DNA of 64,000 bases from Buchananella felis (GTDB lineage Bacteria > Actinomycetota > Actinomycetes > Actinomycetales > Actinomycetaceae): the NCBI RefSeq assembly GCF_041380015.1, contig NZ_CP159978.1, one strand, 5' to 3'. Numbering within the stretch: the first letter of the stretch is position 1; each line of letters starts with the position of its first letter. The notes under the pieces were generated by a model, which was not told the DNA's origin, ran no database searches, and worked only from the letters and a program-made list of their open reading frames with translations. This document shows, one piece after another, positions 35,060 through 44,800 of this stretch. The position numbers and the translations under genes were made by a program.

Positions 35060-35731
35060 TCAGAGAGAACCGGGGTTGCCGGACTCCAAGCGCAGGGAAG
35101 AGATAAAGGTAGTCGCCTCGGTGACGTCGAAGGCGGACTTGTCCTGGCACGCGCCCAGGAAGTGGATCGCCTTGTTCGACTCCACGTCGATGCGGATACC
35201 AATAACCATCGGAACCTGGAGGCCGTCCTTCTCCAGGGTCACGGAGCGCATGAGCATCTGGGTGCCATCAGCCATCTTCACCTCCTGGATCGCGTCCTTG
35301 GACACCACAGTGCCGCCACCGATGGCCTCAGCGATGTGCTCCAACGCGTGCTCGGAGGCGGCCCGGTCGGTGGCACCCTCGAACGGCGGCGGGGCATCCA
35401 CACCGGTCGCCACCAGGCAACCCGACGGGGTGTTGAAAGAGATCTTCTTGGGCGGCTCGATAGCCAGCGGGGTGAAACCGTCCACCTCCGGGACGGCCAG
35501 GGCCAGTTCGCCGGCAGCGGCAGCGCCTTGCGTGGCCTCAGCGGAAGCGGACTCGGACGCCGCCTCCGTGGTAGAGACCTCGGGGGCAGCAGAGGCGGAC
35601 TCGGAGGCGGCCTCAGAAGCGGCGGCGGACGGGGCAGCCGCAGTCGCATCAGGCGTGTTGTCCCCCTGGCTGGAGCAGGCAGACAGGAGCAGGACGGCGC
35701 TCGCCGCCAGGGCAATCAGAGAACGTTTCAT
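35060..35731 (-). CDS. Putative lipoprotein with Ala/Ser/Glu-rich linker
   Basis: A 223-residue protein: signal segment MKRSLIALAASAVLLLSAC with the lipobox cysteine at residue 19, a disordered Ala/Ser/Glu-rich linker (about 20-72), then a roughly 150-residue domain with two cysteines (PSGCLVATG, LGACQDKS) that could form a disulfide. It resembles the neighbouring lipoprotein at 34344. TAGCCT lies 6 nt before the ATG while GGAGG overlaps the same spot, so either a leaderless or a very short leader is possible. Monocistronic, with its own terminator. Function unknown. Confidence 0.75.
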   Translation of the reverse strand: MKRSLIALAASAVLLLSACSSQGDNTPDATAAAPSAAASEAASESASAAPEVSTTEAASESASAEATQGAAAAGELALAVPEVDGFTPLAIEPPKKISFNTPSGCLVATGVDAPPPFEGATDRAASEHALEHIAEAIGGGTVVSKDAIQEVKMADGTQMLMRSVTLEKDGLQVPMVIGIRIDVESNKAIHFLGACQDKSAFDVTEATTFISSLRLESGNPGSL

Positions 35732-35749
35732 GCCTCCAGGCTACTGGGG

Positions 35750-35801
35750 GTGCGATTTTGGGGACTTGGAATATCCACAGAGACCTGGTGTGAAATCGCA
35801 C
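35750..35801. promoter_or_regulatory. Inverted repeat upstream of the lipoprotein at 35060
   Basis: GTGCGATTT and AAATCGCAC form a perfect 9-bp inverted repeat with a 34-bp gap. It lies just upstream of the minus-strand lipoprotein promoter. Role unknown. Confidence 0.3.
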
Positions 35802-35940
35802 AGCGGGGTTGGGCGTGTCCGGGGCCGCTGGGGCTGGTAGGTGCGGGCGTGCGGGCGTGCGGTTGGGTGTGGGTGTGGCCGCTGCGGGAGTGCGGTTGGG
35901 GTGGGTGCGGCCGCGGCGGGTGTGACGGCGGCGGTGGGGT

Positions 35941-36297
35941 GCCCCCGAGCTCACAAGCGTGCGGTCGGGGTACATGCGACCGCTCGGGGGCGTGGCACCG
36001 GTCGGTCGGATGTACCCCGTTGCAGCATTTGCGAGCTTGGGGGCGGGGGATGGGTGCTGTGGGCCTCGATGGGGCGCCGGTGCTCGCCGTTGGTGCGGGT
36101 GTGCGCAAGCGATCGAGGGCTTAGCGCACCTCTCGTAGGGTTGGTGTACCTCTCGTGGGCTTAGTGAACCAGTCGTAGGCTTAGTGAACCAGTCGTAGGC
36201 TTACCCGGCCGGGTAACCCCTCAATCGGTGCACCAAAAGCTCAACAGCTGCACCAAGAGCTCAAAAGGTCGGGAAACCCTACAACCGTTTGCGCAAC
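35941..36297. repeat. Duplicated intergenic segment, copy 1 (contains element E2)
   Basis: About 350 bp nearly identical to 48975-49312, 13 kb away. Its first part contains GCGGTCG...CGACCGC (a hairpin) and ATGTACCCCGTTGCAGCAT. The last part is element E2. The rest of the gap from 35802 to 35940 is T/G-rich low-complexity DNA in which I see no gene. Confidence 0.85.
36102..36296 (-). repeat. Dispersed non-coding element E2
   Basis: 195 bp, ends TGCGCAAGCGATCGAG and CAACCGTTTGCGCAA, which are imperfect inverted repeats. The interior runs in 20-bp units (ACCTCTCGTAGGGTTGGT, ACCTCTCGTGGGCTTAGT, AACCAGTCGTAGGCTTAGT twice), then a perfect palindrome TTACCCGGCCGGGTAA (about 36203-36218), then CTCAA...GGTGCACC-type units. 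Reverse orientation to E1. It ends 138 bp before gltX. Confidence 0.82.
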
Positions 36298-36434
36298 GAT
36301 CACTGGCCCGGCGTCGAAGTCCTTCGCCCCCAGGCCCGGGTTGGCGGGCCCCGCGAGGCGCGAGATTTGAACTGAGCCGCTGACCGGCGCCTGTATCCCA
36401 CCTGGGCGGCAGCGGTCATAGACTTATCCCCATC

Positions 36435-37934
36435 ATGACTACTGCAGCAGTTTCTCCGGTTCGCGTTCGTTTCTGCCCATCTCCCACTGGCACCCCGCAC
36501 GTGGGCATGGTGCGCACCTGCCTCTTCAACTGGGCCTACGCCAGGCACGTTGGGGGCACCTTTGTTTTCCGCATCGAGGACACGGACGCAGCGCGCGACA
36601 GCGAGGAAAGCTACGCGGCCATCCTGGACTCCCTGCGTTGGCTGGGCCTGACCTGGGATGAGGGCATCGACGTGGGCGGCCCGCACGGTCCCTACCGTCA
36701 GTCGCAGCGCATGGACATTTACAAGGACGTGGCAGCCAAGCTGCTGGAGGGCGGCTACGCGTATGAGTCCTTCTCCACCCCGGATGAGATCGAGGCTCGT
36801 CACCGCGCCGCCGGGCGCGACCCGAAGCTGGGTTACGACGGTTTTGACCGCGACCTGAGCGAGGAGCAGAAGGCCGCCTACCGTGCCGAGGGCCGCGAGG
36901 CGGTTTTGCGTATCCGCATGCCCGATGAGGACATCACGTTCACCGACCTGGTGCGCGGCGAGATCACGTTTAAGGCGGGCAGCGTGCCGGACTACGCGAT
37001 CGTGCGCGGTAACGGCCAGCCGCTCTACACGCTGGTCAACCCGATTGACGACGCGCTCATGGAGATCACCCACGTGCTGCGCGGCGAGGATCTGCTTTCT
37101 TCCACGCCTCGCCAGATCGTGCTGCACCGCGCCCTGGTGGAGTTGGGCATCTCGAAGGGGGTGCCGGAGTTTGGTCACTTGCCCTACGTGATGGGCGAGG
37201 GCAATAAGAAGCTCTCCAAGCGGGACCCGGAGTCGAACCTGCTGCTGCACCGCGAGCGCGGCATGATCCCGGAGGGCTTGACCAACTACCTGGCGCTGCT
37301 GGGCTGGTCCATCTCCCCGGACAACGACGTGTTCTCGATGGAGGAGATGGCGGCGGCGTTTGACGTGCACGACGTCAACCCGAACCCGGCCCGCTTTGAC
37401 CCCAAGAAGTGCATCGCGATCAACGCCGAGCACCTGCGCCGCCTGGATGAGGATGATTTCCGCGACCGTTGCGTGCCTTACTTGCACGACGCTGGCCTCG
37501 TGACCGCCCCCTGCTTCGCCGACCTGAGTGAGCGTGAGCGGGAGATCCTGTCTGCCGTGTCTCCGTTGGTGCAGTCCCGGGTCCAGCTGCTCGGTGAGGT
37601 GCCCGGCATGGTGGGCTTCCTGTTCACCGACGGCCCGGTGAGTGTGGAGGACGACGCTCGCGCCAAGCTGCGCCCGGAGGCGGCCGAGGTGCTGGCGGCC
37701 TCCCTGCGTGCGCTCGGTGAGTTGGGCGAGGGCGAGTTCGTTGCCGCCCGCCTGGAGGAGTCTCTGCGGGCCGTGCTGGTGGACGAGATGGGCATCAAGC
37801 CGCGCTTTGCGTTCGGTCCGCTGCGCGTGGCGGTCACGGGCCGTCAGGTCTCCCCGCCGCTGTTTGAGTGCATGGAGGTCCTGGGCAAGGATGTCTGCGT
37901 TTCCCGTCTGGAGGCGCTGGCTGCATCTCTCTGA
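36435..37934 (+). CDS. gltX: Glutamyl-tRNA synthetase GltX
   Basis: Charges tRNA-Glu with glutamate (and, in actinobacteria lacking GlnRS, also tRNA-Gln, corrected by GatCAB). The 499-residue product has the class I HIGH-type site PTGTPHVGMVRT (about 17-28), FRIEDTDAARD, and the KMSKS-type loop KKLSKRDP (about 256-263), followed by an anticodon-binding domain. The ATG is placed by the conserved VRFCPSPTG start nine residues in; TAGACT lies 10 nt upstream. tRNA-Gln and tRNA-Glu genes lie 8 kb downstream, beyond two large surface genes; elsewhere they are often adjacent to gltX. Confidence 0.96.
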   Translation: MTTAAVSPVRVRFCPSPTGTPHVGMVRTCLFNWAYARHVGGTFVFRIEDTDAARDSEESYAAILDSLRWLGLTWDEGIDVGGPHGPYRQSQRMDIYKDVAAKLLEGGYAYESFSTPDEIEARHRAAGRDPKLGYDGFDRDLSEEQKAAYRAEGREAVLRIRMPDEDITFTDLVRGEITFKAGSVPDYAIVRGNGQPLYTLVNPIDDALMEITHVLRGEDLLSSTPRQIVLHRALVELGISKGVPEFGHLPYVMGEGNKKLSKRDPESNLLLHRERGMIPEGLTNYLALLGWSISPDNDVFSMEEMAAAFDVHDVNPNPARFDPKKCIAINAEHLRRLDEDDFRDRCVPYLHDAGLVTAPCFADLSEREREILSAVSPLVQSRVQLLGEVPGMVGFLFTDGPVSVEDDARAKLRPEAAEVLAASLRALGELGEGEFVAARLEESLRAVLVDEMGIKPRFAFGPLRVAVTGRQVSPPLFECMEVLGKDVCVSRLEALAASL

Positions 37935-37946
37935 TGCGTGAGCTGA

Positions 37947-37982
37947 GGGGCGGGAGGAGAGCTGTTGCTCTCCTCCCGCCCC
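37947..37982. terminator. Bidirectional terminator between convergent gltX and CAP/CWB2 gene
   Basis: GGGGCGGGAGGAGAGC pairs with GCTCTCCTCCCGCCCC across a 4-nt loop, followed by CTTGCTTC. Confidence 0.8.
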
Positions 37983-38001
37983 CTTGCTTCACCTACGCGG
38001 A

Positions 38002-41000
38002 TTAGCGGATAGCTTGGCGCACCGTGTTCTCCACGTGGTTGGACAGGGAGTTCTCCCCGCCCACCAGGTAGGCGTGGACCGGTCGCTTCAGGCTGCGCAG
38101 GAAGCGGTCGGCGTGCCCGTCGAGGGTGGGAGCGGCGCTGAGCAGCAGCACGCCACCGCTGCGGGCCGTGAGGGCAGAGGCCGCCAGGGCGTCGGCGAAG
38201 TTGTTGCCGTTTGCGATCACCACCCGGGCCGGGTGCGAGGCGGAGACCTGCGCAGGCGGGAACGCGGTGGCCAGCAGGTAGGCGGTCTCATACCTGGAGG
38301 AGCCCACGAAGTGCTGGGACATCGGGATGCGTGCGTTGCGTAGCGCGGTCTGCGCGCCCCCACCCAGGACCGCAATCGCTCGCTGGCTGCTCTGCTGCCG
38401 CAGGAACGCCGCCGTCCTGGCCGGGAGGGTGCTGCCGCGCGAGAGCACGGTGATCGCCCGGGCGTTGTGAGAGGCCGCGCCCGTTGCCAGGCCGTCGGGG
38501 AAGTTGTTGCCGTCGGTGACGAAGATCCGCTCGATGCTAGAACCGCTCACCGCCAGGGCCTGCTGAGCGATTTGGATTGAGGTGTCGAACCGGTCAGAGC
38601 CCGCGATGCGCTGCACGCCCATCCCGGCGCGGCGCAGGCTGGCCTCCACCCCGGCAGGCACAGAACCGTTGCCGCCCAGGATGACCACGCGCCGTGTTCC
38701 CTGCGTGCGCATCGAGTTCAGCACGCTCGGCTCGAGCGCGTAGCGGTTGACCGTCAGGTAGATCGGCGCGTCCAGTACTCGCGACAGGCCCGCAGCGCTC
38801 AGCGCGTCCGCGTAGCTGTTACCCGTTGCCAGGAGGGCGACCTCCGAGCTTTCCTGTGCCTGCGCGATCGAGACTGCCGTGGCGACGCGGTCGGAGCCCG
38901 AGAGCCGGACTACCTGGCTTTCCACCTTCGGCGGCGGAGGCGGCGCCACCGGGGGCTTGGCGGTGGCGGTCGGCTTCGCGGTGGCGGAGGCCGACGGCTT
39001 TGCGGTGGCGCTCGGGGTGGCCGAGGGCTTGACCGGCGGGGTCGCCGAGGCCGAGGTCGAGGCGGAAGCACTCGGCTTGGCGGTGGCGGTCGGCTTCGCG
39101 GTGGCGGTTGCGCTCGGGGTGGCCGAGGGCTTGACCGGGGGCTTGGCCGTGGCGGTGGGGGTCGGCTTCGCGGTGGCGGAGGCCGAGGGCTTGACCGGGG
39201 GCTTGGCGGTGGCGGTCGGCTTCGCAGTGGCGGAGGCCGAGGGCTTCGCGGTGGCGGTTGCGCTCGGGGTGGGCGAGGGCTTGACCGGGGGCTTGGCCGT
39301 GGCGGTGGCGGTCGGCTTCGCAGTGGCGGAGGCCGAGGGCTTCGCGGTGGCGGTCGGCTTCGCAGTGGCGGAGGCCGACGGCTTCGGGGTTGCGGTGGCG
39401 CTCGGGGTGGCCGAGGGCTTGACCGGGGGCTTGGCGGTGGCGGTCGGCTTCGCGGTGGCGGTGGTGCTCGGGGTGGCCGAGGGCTTGACCGGGGGCTTGG
39501 CCGTGGCGGTGGCGGTCGGCTTCGCGGTGGCGGAGGCCGACGGCTTCGGGCTTGCGGTGGCGCTCGGGGTGGCCGAGGGCTTGACCGGCGGGGCCACGGG
39601 CGTAGTCGCCGGCGCAGACACCGACGCGGTCGCCGACGCCGACGCGGTCGCCGACGCGGTCGGCTCAGAACCCGGCAGCGCGGGCAGCACGGTGATCTCC
39701 TCTTCGATCCAGTAGTGGAACGAGGAGAGCTTCACGCGCGCGACGCCGGGTGCTAGACCGCGCGCCTGGTTCGAGTTCTCGATCCGCAGCAGGTCTGGGG
39801 TGAGGGATTCCAGGGTGGCGAAGGGGGTGTCGTCGTCGCTGCCGAACGTGCGCACCAGGTTGATGACCTCACCGACGCGGACGGTCCTGGGGCCGCGCAG
39901 CTCAAGGCCGGGGCGGATCTGGACGGTTAGGGTGCGGAAGAACATGGTGCCCGGGATGGAGAAGAAGAGCTTGGCCTTGCCGGGCTTGACGAAGTGGAAC
40001 TCGCCGGTTTCGCGGTCCACGGTGAGCAGATCGAGGGAGTCGGTGCCGAGGCTGAACTCGCCGGAGAGCTGCTCGGTGATGTCCCCGGAGCTGCCGTAGA
40101 CGGTGAAGACACCGGTGGAACCCACCACACTGTCGCCCCAGCTCCATCGAACGGTTCTGATCTTGTGGACGTTCACGGTCGCTTCGGCGATGCGCCCGGA
40201 GGGGCTGGCGGTGAAGATGATTCGTGCCCGGCCGGGGGAGACGGCCTGGAAGCGGCCGGTGTTCGCGTCGATCGAGATGACGTTGGGCGCGTCGGTGCTG
40301 AAGCGGCCCGTCACCGAGGCCTCCTGTCCGTCCACGAGCGCCGTGACGACGGGCGTCTCGAACGATCCCTCCAGCAGGTCGCTGCGGACGGCCAGTGAGA
40401 GCTGCGGGACGGGGGCGGCGGATACCTGCACCACCTGGGTCACCGTGTTGCTGGAGTTGGTGGGGGTGAAGGAGATCGTTGCCTGCCCGCCGGTCAGCGC
40501 GGTGATCTCGCCGGTGGTCTCGTCCACCTGGGCCACGTCGGGGCGGGAGGAGGTGTAGCGCCCGGCGAGGGCAACGGTGCGGGTGCTGAAGGAGGAGGTG
40601 ACGGTGGCGAACGCCTTTTCCCCGACCCCCAGGGTGCTGATCGGCTCGAACTGGACGGAGCTGTCGCCGGGGATCGGCACATCGATGGCGTAGCAGCCGT
40701 TGCCCACGGGCGCGGCCGGGGTGTTGCCCCCGCTGCGCACCGAGTGGTTTACGTAGTGGGTCTGGTCGCTCTGCGCAAAGGCGTGGTGGGTGTAGGCCGG
40801 GTTGAGCAGGGTGTGCAGGTGGCCGGTGCGGAAGTTGAACGCGCCGTTGTCGTCCTGCAGGTAGATCAGCTCGTCCTCCCACAGGGTCAAGCCCGCGAAC
40901 GGCGTCATCGTGCCGACGCTGCAGGCCAGGTTCTCCGTGTAGAGGGACTGCCCGCCCAGCACCTTGAGCCCGAACAGGTTGGTGCGCACCGGTCGGGTGT

Positions 41001-41616
41001 GGGTGATTCCGCTCAGCACCTGCTCGGCGGCGCGCTGCAGGGAGATGCGCTCGGCGTCGTTGTCCCAAGACACCATGCTGGCGTACTGCTCGGCGCTGGT
41101 GATGCCCTTCTCCCGCAGCACGGTCTGCAACGGGCGCCCGTTGTAGGGCGGGTTGGTCTGCCACATCCTGCGGCGCAGGTTGCGGAAGTCGTCCATTGCC
41201 CGCGCGCGAACGTCGTCCTGGTGTAGCTGGACGGGGACGCGCGCAAGCAGTCCCGTGCCCAGATCCGTGCCGAGGTCCACGTAGGTGGACTCCCGCAGGG
41301 TGCAGCTGGGGATAGTGGGCTGGTAGCACGGGTGGGTGAGGTTCTGCGGCGAGGCCTGCCCGCCTGGCCCGGGGGCGGTGTTCGACTGGTGGTTGCCCGC
41401 GCCGTCCCGGTCTGCCTCGGTGTCGGCATCGAGGAGCGGCTCGGTGAGCAGGGGCGCCTGGTGGGCAGCGTCGTCCACCTGTTCAAAACTGTTCGCGGCG
41501 GCGTCTGGGGTGGGGGGCTCCTGGGCGAAGGCGGCGGCGCTGCCGAGTGCGGCCGGGAGGCTGAGACATACCGCTATGGAAGCGGCGAGTAGGGATGGCA
41601 ATTTCTTGTTGCGCAT
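38002..41616 (-). CDS. Secreted CAP-like / Ig-like / CWB2 surface protein A
   Basis: A 1204-residue putative wall-associated protein. Signal peptide: residues 1-32 (ends AAAFAQ). An acidic linker contains motif copy 8. A CAP/SCP-like domain spans about 135-310 (SWDNDAERISLQRAAEQ, TGHLHTLLNPAYTHHAF, NHSVRSGGN); a catalytic His/Glu set is not certain. Three to four bacterial Ig-like (Big_2) repeats follow (about 315-640), each with the form VDxxTGxxxALxxGxAxIxF. A roughly 230-residue Lys/Pro/Thr/Ala/Ser tandem repeat linker comes next, then three CWB2 repeats (VVRLSGSDRVATAVSIA onward, about 895-1204). GAAAGGAGTAACG before the ATG fixes the start. Tandem paralogue of the next gene upstream. Confidence 0.88.
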   Translation of the reverse strand: MRNKKLPSLLAASIAVCLSLPAALGSAAAFAQEPPTPDAAANSFEQVDDAAHQAPLLTEPLLDADTEADRDGAGNHQSNTAPGPGGQASPQNLTHPCYQPTIPSCTLRESTYVDLGTDLGTGLLARVPVQLHQDDVRARAMDDFRNLRRRMWQTNPPYNGRPLQTVLREKGITSAEQYASMVSWDNDAERISLQRAAEQVLSGITHTRPVRTNLFGLKVLGGQSLYTENLACSVGTMTPFAGLTLWEDELIYLQDDNGAFNFRTGHLHTLLNPAYTHHAFAQSDQTHYVNHSVRSGGNTPAAPVGNGCYAIDVPIPGDSSVQFEPISTLGVGEKAFATVTSSFSTRTVALAGRYTSSRPDVAQVDETTGEITALTGGQATISFTPTNSSNTVTQVVQVSAAPVPQLSLAVRSDLLEGSFETPVVTALVDGQEASVTGRFSTDAPNVISIDANTGRFQAVSPGRARIIFTASPSGRIAEATVNVHKIRTVRWSWGDSVVGSTGVFTVYGSSGDITEQLSGEFSLGTDSLDLLTVDRETGEFHFVKPGKAKLFFSIPGTMFFRTLTVQIRPGLELRGPRTVRVGEVINLVRTFGSDDDTPFATLESLTPDLLRIENSNQARGLAPGVARVKLSSFHYWIEEEITVLPALPGSEPTASATASASATASVSAPATTPVAPPVKPSATPSATASPKPSASATAKPTATATAKPPVKPSATPSTTATAKPTATAKPPVKPSATPSATATPKPSASATAKPTATAKPSASATAKPTATATAKPPVKPSPTPSATATAKPSASATAKPTATAKPPVKPSASATAKPTPTATAKPPVKPSATPSATATAKPTATAKPSASASTSASATPPVKPSATPSATAKPSASATAKPTATAKPPVAPPPPPKVESQVVRLSGSDRVATAVSIAQAQESSEVALLATGNSYADALSAAGLSRVLDAPIYLTVNRYALEPSVLNSMRTQGTRRVVILGGNGSVPAGVEASLRRAGMGVQRIAGSDRFDTSIQIAQQALAVSGSSIERIFVTDGNNFPDGLATGAASHNARAITVLSRGSTLPARTAAFLRQQSSQRAIAVLGGGAQTALRNARIPMSQHFVGSSRYETAYLLATAFPPAQVSASHPARVVIANGNNFADALAASALTARSGGVLLLSAAPTLDGHADRFLRSLKRPVHAYLVGGENSLSNHVENTVRQAIR
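38950..39600 (-). repeat. Lys/Pro/Thr/Ala/Ser coding tandem repeat
   Basis: Units encoding AKPTATAKP and KPSATPSATA recur over about 650 bp; on the plus strand GGCGGTGGCGGTCGGCTTCG recurs. A flexible wall-spanning linker, likely to vary in copy number. Confidence 0.85.
41464..41475 (-). repeat. GACGACGYTGCC motif, copy 8
   Basis: Minus strand reads GGTGGACGACGCTGCC, encoding VDDAA in the linker just after the signal peptide of surface protein A. Confidence 0.75.
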
Positions 41617-41863
41617 CGTTACTCCTTTCGGTTTTGTAGTTATTTCTTGGCGGGTGAGGGGGCGGCCTACCGCTGGGCTCGGCCTGGGGTCGCGTCGGCT
41701 CGTCGTGAGCCGATTGGCGGCGTGGCTCGGCCCGCAGGAGGGGCGTGGTGGGGGGCGCCCCCAAGCTCTTTCTGGCGCGCTGTCAGCTTGTATTTGGCAT
41801 GGCTGCGCCCAAACCCGCACGAGACTGGGGTTTTGAACGCAGGCCCTCCGCCAGGGCGGGAGA

Positions 41864-44800
41864 TCAGTCCACGGCTAGGCGAACCGAGTTCTCCACCCGG
41901 GTGGAAAGGGAGTTTTCACCCCCTGCCAGGTAGGCGTGCACGGGGCCGGAGAGCTGCATCAGGTAGGAGGCGGCATAGCCCTCCAGCGTCGACGCCGTGC
42001 TCAACAGCAGCACCCCTCCCTCACGGGCCGTCAGCGCCGAGGCCGCCAACGCGTCAGCGAAATGGTTGCCGTTGGCGATCACCACGCGGATGGCCCGATT
42101 GGGGGCGGCGGGGGAGGCAAACGCCTTTGCCACCCGGTAGGCCGTCTCGTAGCGCGACGCCCCCAGGAACCGCTTCGCCGGCTGCACAGAGGCCTGCTGC
42201 AGGGCCGTGTTGGCCTTGCCGCCCAGCACGTCCACCGCCCGGAACCGGGACTGCTCCCGCAGGAACGCGGCAGTGGCGGCGGGCAGGCTGGACCCATTGG
42301 TTAGCACCGTGATTGCCTGCGCATTGGCCGACGCTGCCCCCGCGGCCAGACCATCAGGGAAGTTGGTTCCATCCGTGACGAAGACTCGTTTCACGGCCGC
42401 GCCGTTCACGCTGATCGCGCGCTGGGCCACCCGCAGCGAGGTGTCCGTGCGGCTGGCGCCCGCGATGCGCTCAACGGTCATGCCGGAGTTCAGCACGGTG
42501 CGCTCCACCGCGAGCGGCACCGAGCCGTGCCCTCCCAGGATCACCACGTGGCGCACGCCCTGCCGGCGCATCGAGGCCACCACCTGGCTCTCCAGGCCGG
42601 AGGAACTCGCCGTCAGGTAGATCGGCGCGTCCAGCACCCGGGAGAGCCCGGCGGCGCTCAGCGCGTCGGCGTAGCTGTTACCCGTGGCCAGGATGGCGGT
42701 GCTGGCGGGGGCCTGGGCCTGAGCGACGGCGATGGCCGTGTCCACCCTGTTGTTGCCTGCCAGGCGCACCACCCGGCTCGTCACTGTGGGCGGCGTCGGG
42801 GTGGCCGGCGCGCTGGCGGTAGGGGTGGGGCTGGGGGTGGCCGGTGCGCCGGTGGGGGCCGGCGGTTTTGGCAAGGCGGTAGGGGTGGTGCTGGGGGTGG
42901 CCGGCGCGCCGGTGGGGGCCGGCGATTTCGGCGTGGCGGACGGCGTGGCGGACGGGGTGGAGGGCGCCGAGGGAACGGACGGGTTAGAGGGCGACGTCGT
43001 AGGCGAAACCGAAACCGAAGGCTGCGCGGAAGGCGTGGCCGGACCATTCGACGGCGTGGGCAATACAGGATTGCCGCCCGGGCCGGGCTCCACGCGGATG
43101 TCGAAATCCACCCACCACGACGAATAGGACAAGCGCACCCGGCCGCTACCCGGAGCCAAGCCCCGCACCTGGTCGGTGTTGTGCACCTCAAGCCGCTGAG
43201 GCGTCAAAGAGGTAAGCTCCCCGACCTCGTAACCCGGCCCCTGATTCAGGGCGCGCTTGAGCTTGATACTCTGGCCCACCTTCACCACGTTCGGGCCGCT
43301 CAGCTCCAGGCCAGGCTGCACGTCGATAGCGATGCGCTTGAAGATGTCCGTGCCCGGAACGGAATACTCGAACCAGACCTTGCCGGTGTTGTTCAGGTGG
43401 AAGGAACCCGTGTCGAGATCAATCGTCGCCTTACCGAAAGACTCCGGGGCAACCACGAACTTGCCCGGCACCACCTCGTTCAGGTTGGCCGAAGCCAAGC
43501 GCACCACCAGGGTGCCGGACGAGCCGGCGTTGCTGGCAGACCACGTCCACGAATAACGCTTGACCTGCTCAACCCGCACCTCCATGGAGGTGACCCTGCC
43601 GCTCGGGACGGCCGTGAAGATCACGCGCGCCTTGCCCGGGGTCAAGCCACGGTAGACGCCCGAAACCGGGTCGACCGCGATGATCTCCGGCGCGTCCGTG
43701 GAAAAACGGCCGGTCACCTGAGTCTCGGCGCCGTTCACGGTGGCGCTCACCACGGCAGCGTCGTCCAGGCCGGGCAACAGGGCGCGCCGGCCGGCCAGCT
43801 TCAGCGTCGGCACGGTGCCGGCGGAAACCGTGACCGTACGAGTGTGCACGCTGTCCGCACCCGCCGTGCGGAAGGTGATCACCGCAGACCCGGGCGCTTT
43901 GGCTCGCATCTCGCCCGTCTGCTGGTCCACCTGGACGACGTCAGGAGCCGAGGAAGAGAACGTGCCCACCATGACCAGCTCGCGCTTGTTGAAGACCCCG
44001 GTAGGCAGCAGCGTTGCGGTGTCGCCCACGCCCAGCACACCCGGGTCAGAGAGCTTGACCGCAGTGCCCGAGGGCAGCGGGACGTCGAAGGAATAGCAGC
44101 CATCCCCGACCGGGGCCGGCGAGGTGTTGCCCTGCGCGCGCACGCTGTGGTTCGTGAAATGGGTCTGGTCGGTCAGCGAGAAGGCGTGGCGGACCTTAGT
44201 CGGGTTGAGCAGCGTATGCAGGTGACCGGTCGCGGTGTTGAAGCTGCCGTTGTGGCGAATCAGGTCCGCCAGCTCCGCCTCGAACTGGCTCATGCCCTGC
44301 GCGCTGGTCATGAACCCCTCCGCGCACGCGAGGTTCTCAGAACCCAAGCCCTGCCCGCCGCTCACCCCGAGAGCAAAGATGCTGTGCCCGGAGGGGCGGT
44401 CGTGGGTGATGCCGCTAATGCTCTGCTCTGCGGCGCGCTGGATGGAGATTCGCTCCGCGTCGTTGTCCCACTGGGGCTGGTTGGCGAACGCCTGGGCGGA
44501 AGTGATGCCATGCTCGGCAAGAACTGTGCGCAGCGGGCGGCCGTTGTAGGGCGGGTTGGCGGCCCACATCCTGGTGCGCATCGCGCGCATCTCATTCATC
44601 GCCTGCGCGCGGACCTGGTTCTGGACCAGCCGCACCGGCACGCGGGCGCGGGGGCCGGGGCCCAACTCCAGGCCCAGATCCACGTAAGTGGACTCCTGCA
44701 AGGAACACGTGGGGACGATCGCCCGATTGCACGGGTGAACGAACTCGTTGGGACCAAGCGGGTCGGGGGCTTGCGGTGCTTGTGGATCCGAGGGGGCCGG

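Noticed and set aside
37651..41220. Extra copies of the 12-bp word near 37650 (GACGACGCTCGC) and 41205 (GACGACGTTCGC)
   Set aside because: They differ in the TGCC half at one or more positions and were not counted; likewise CGACGCTGCCGCC near 55676.
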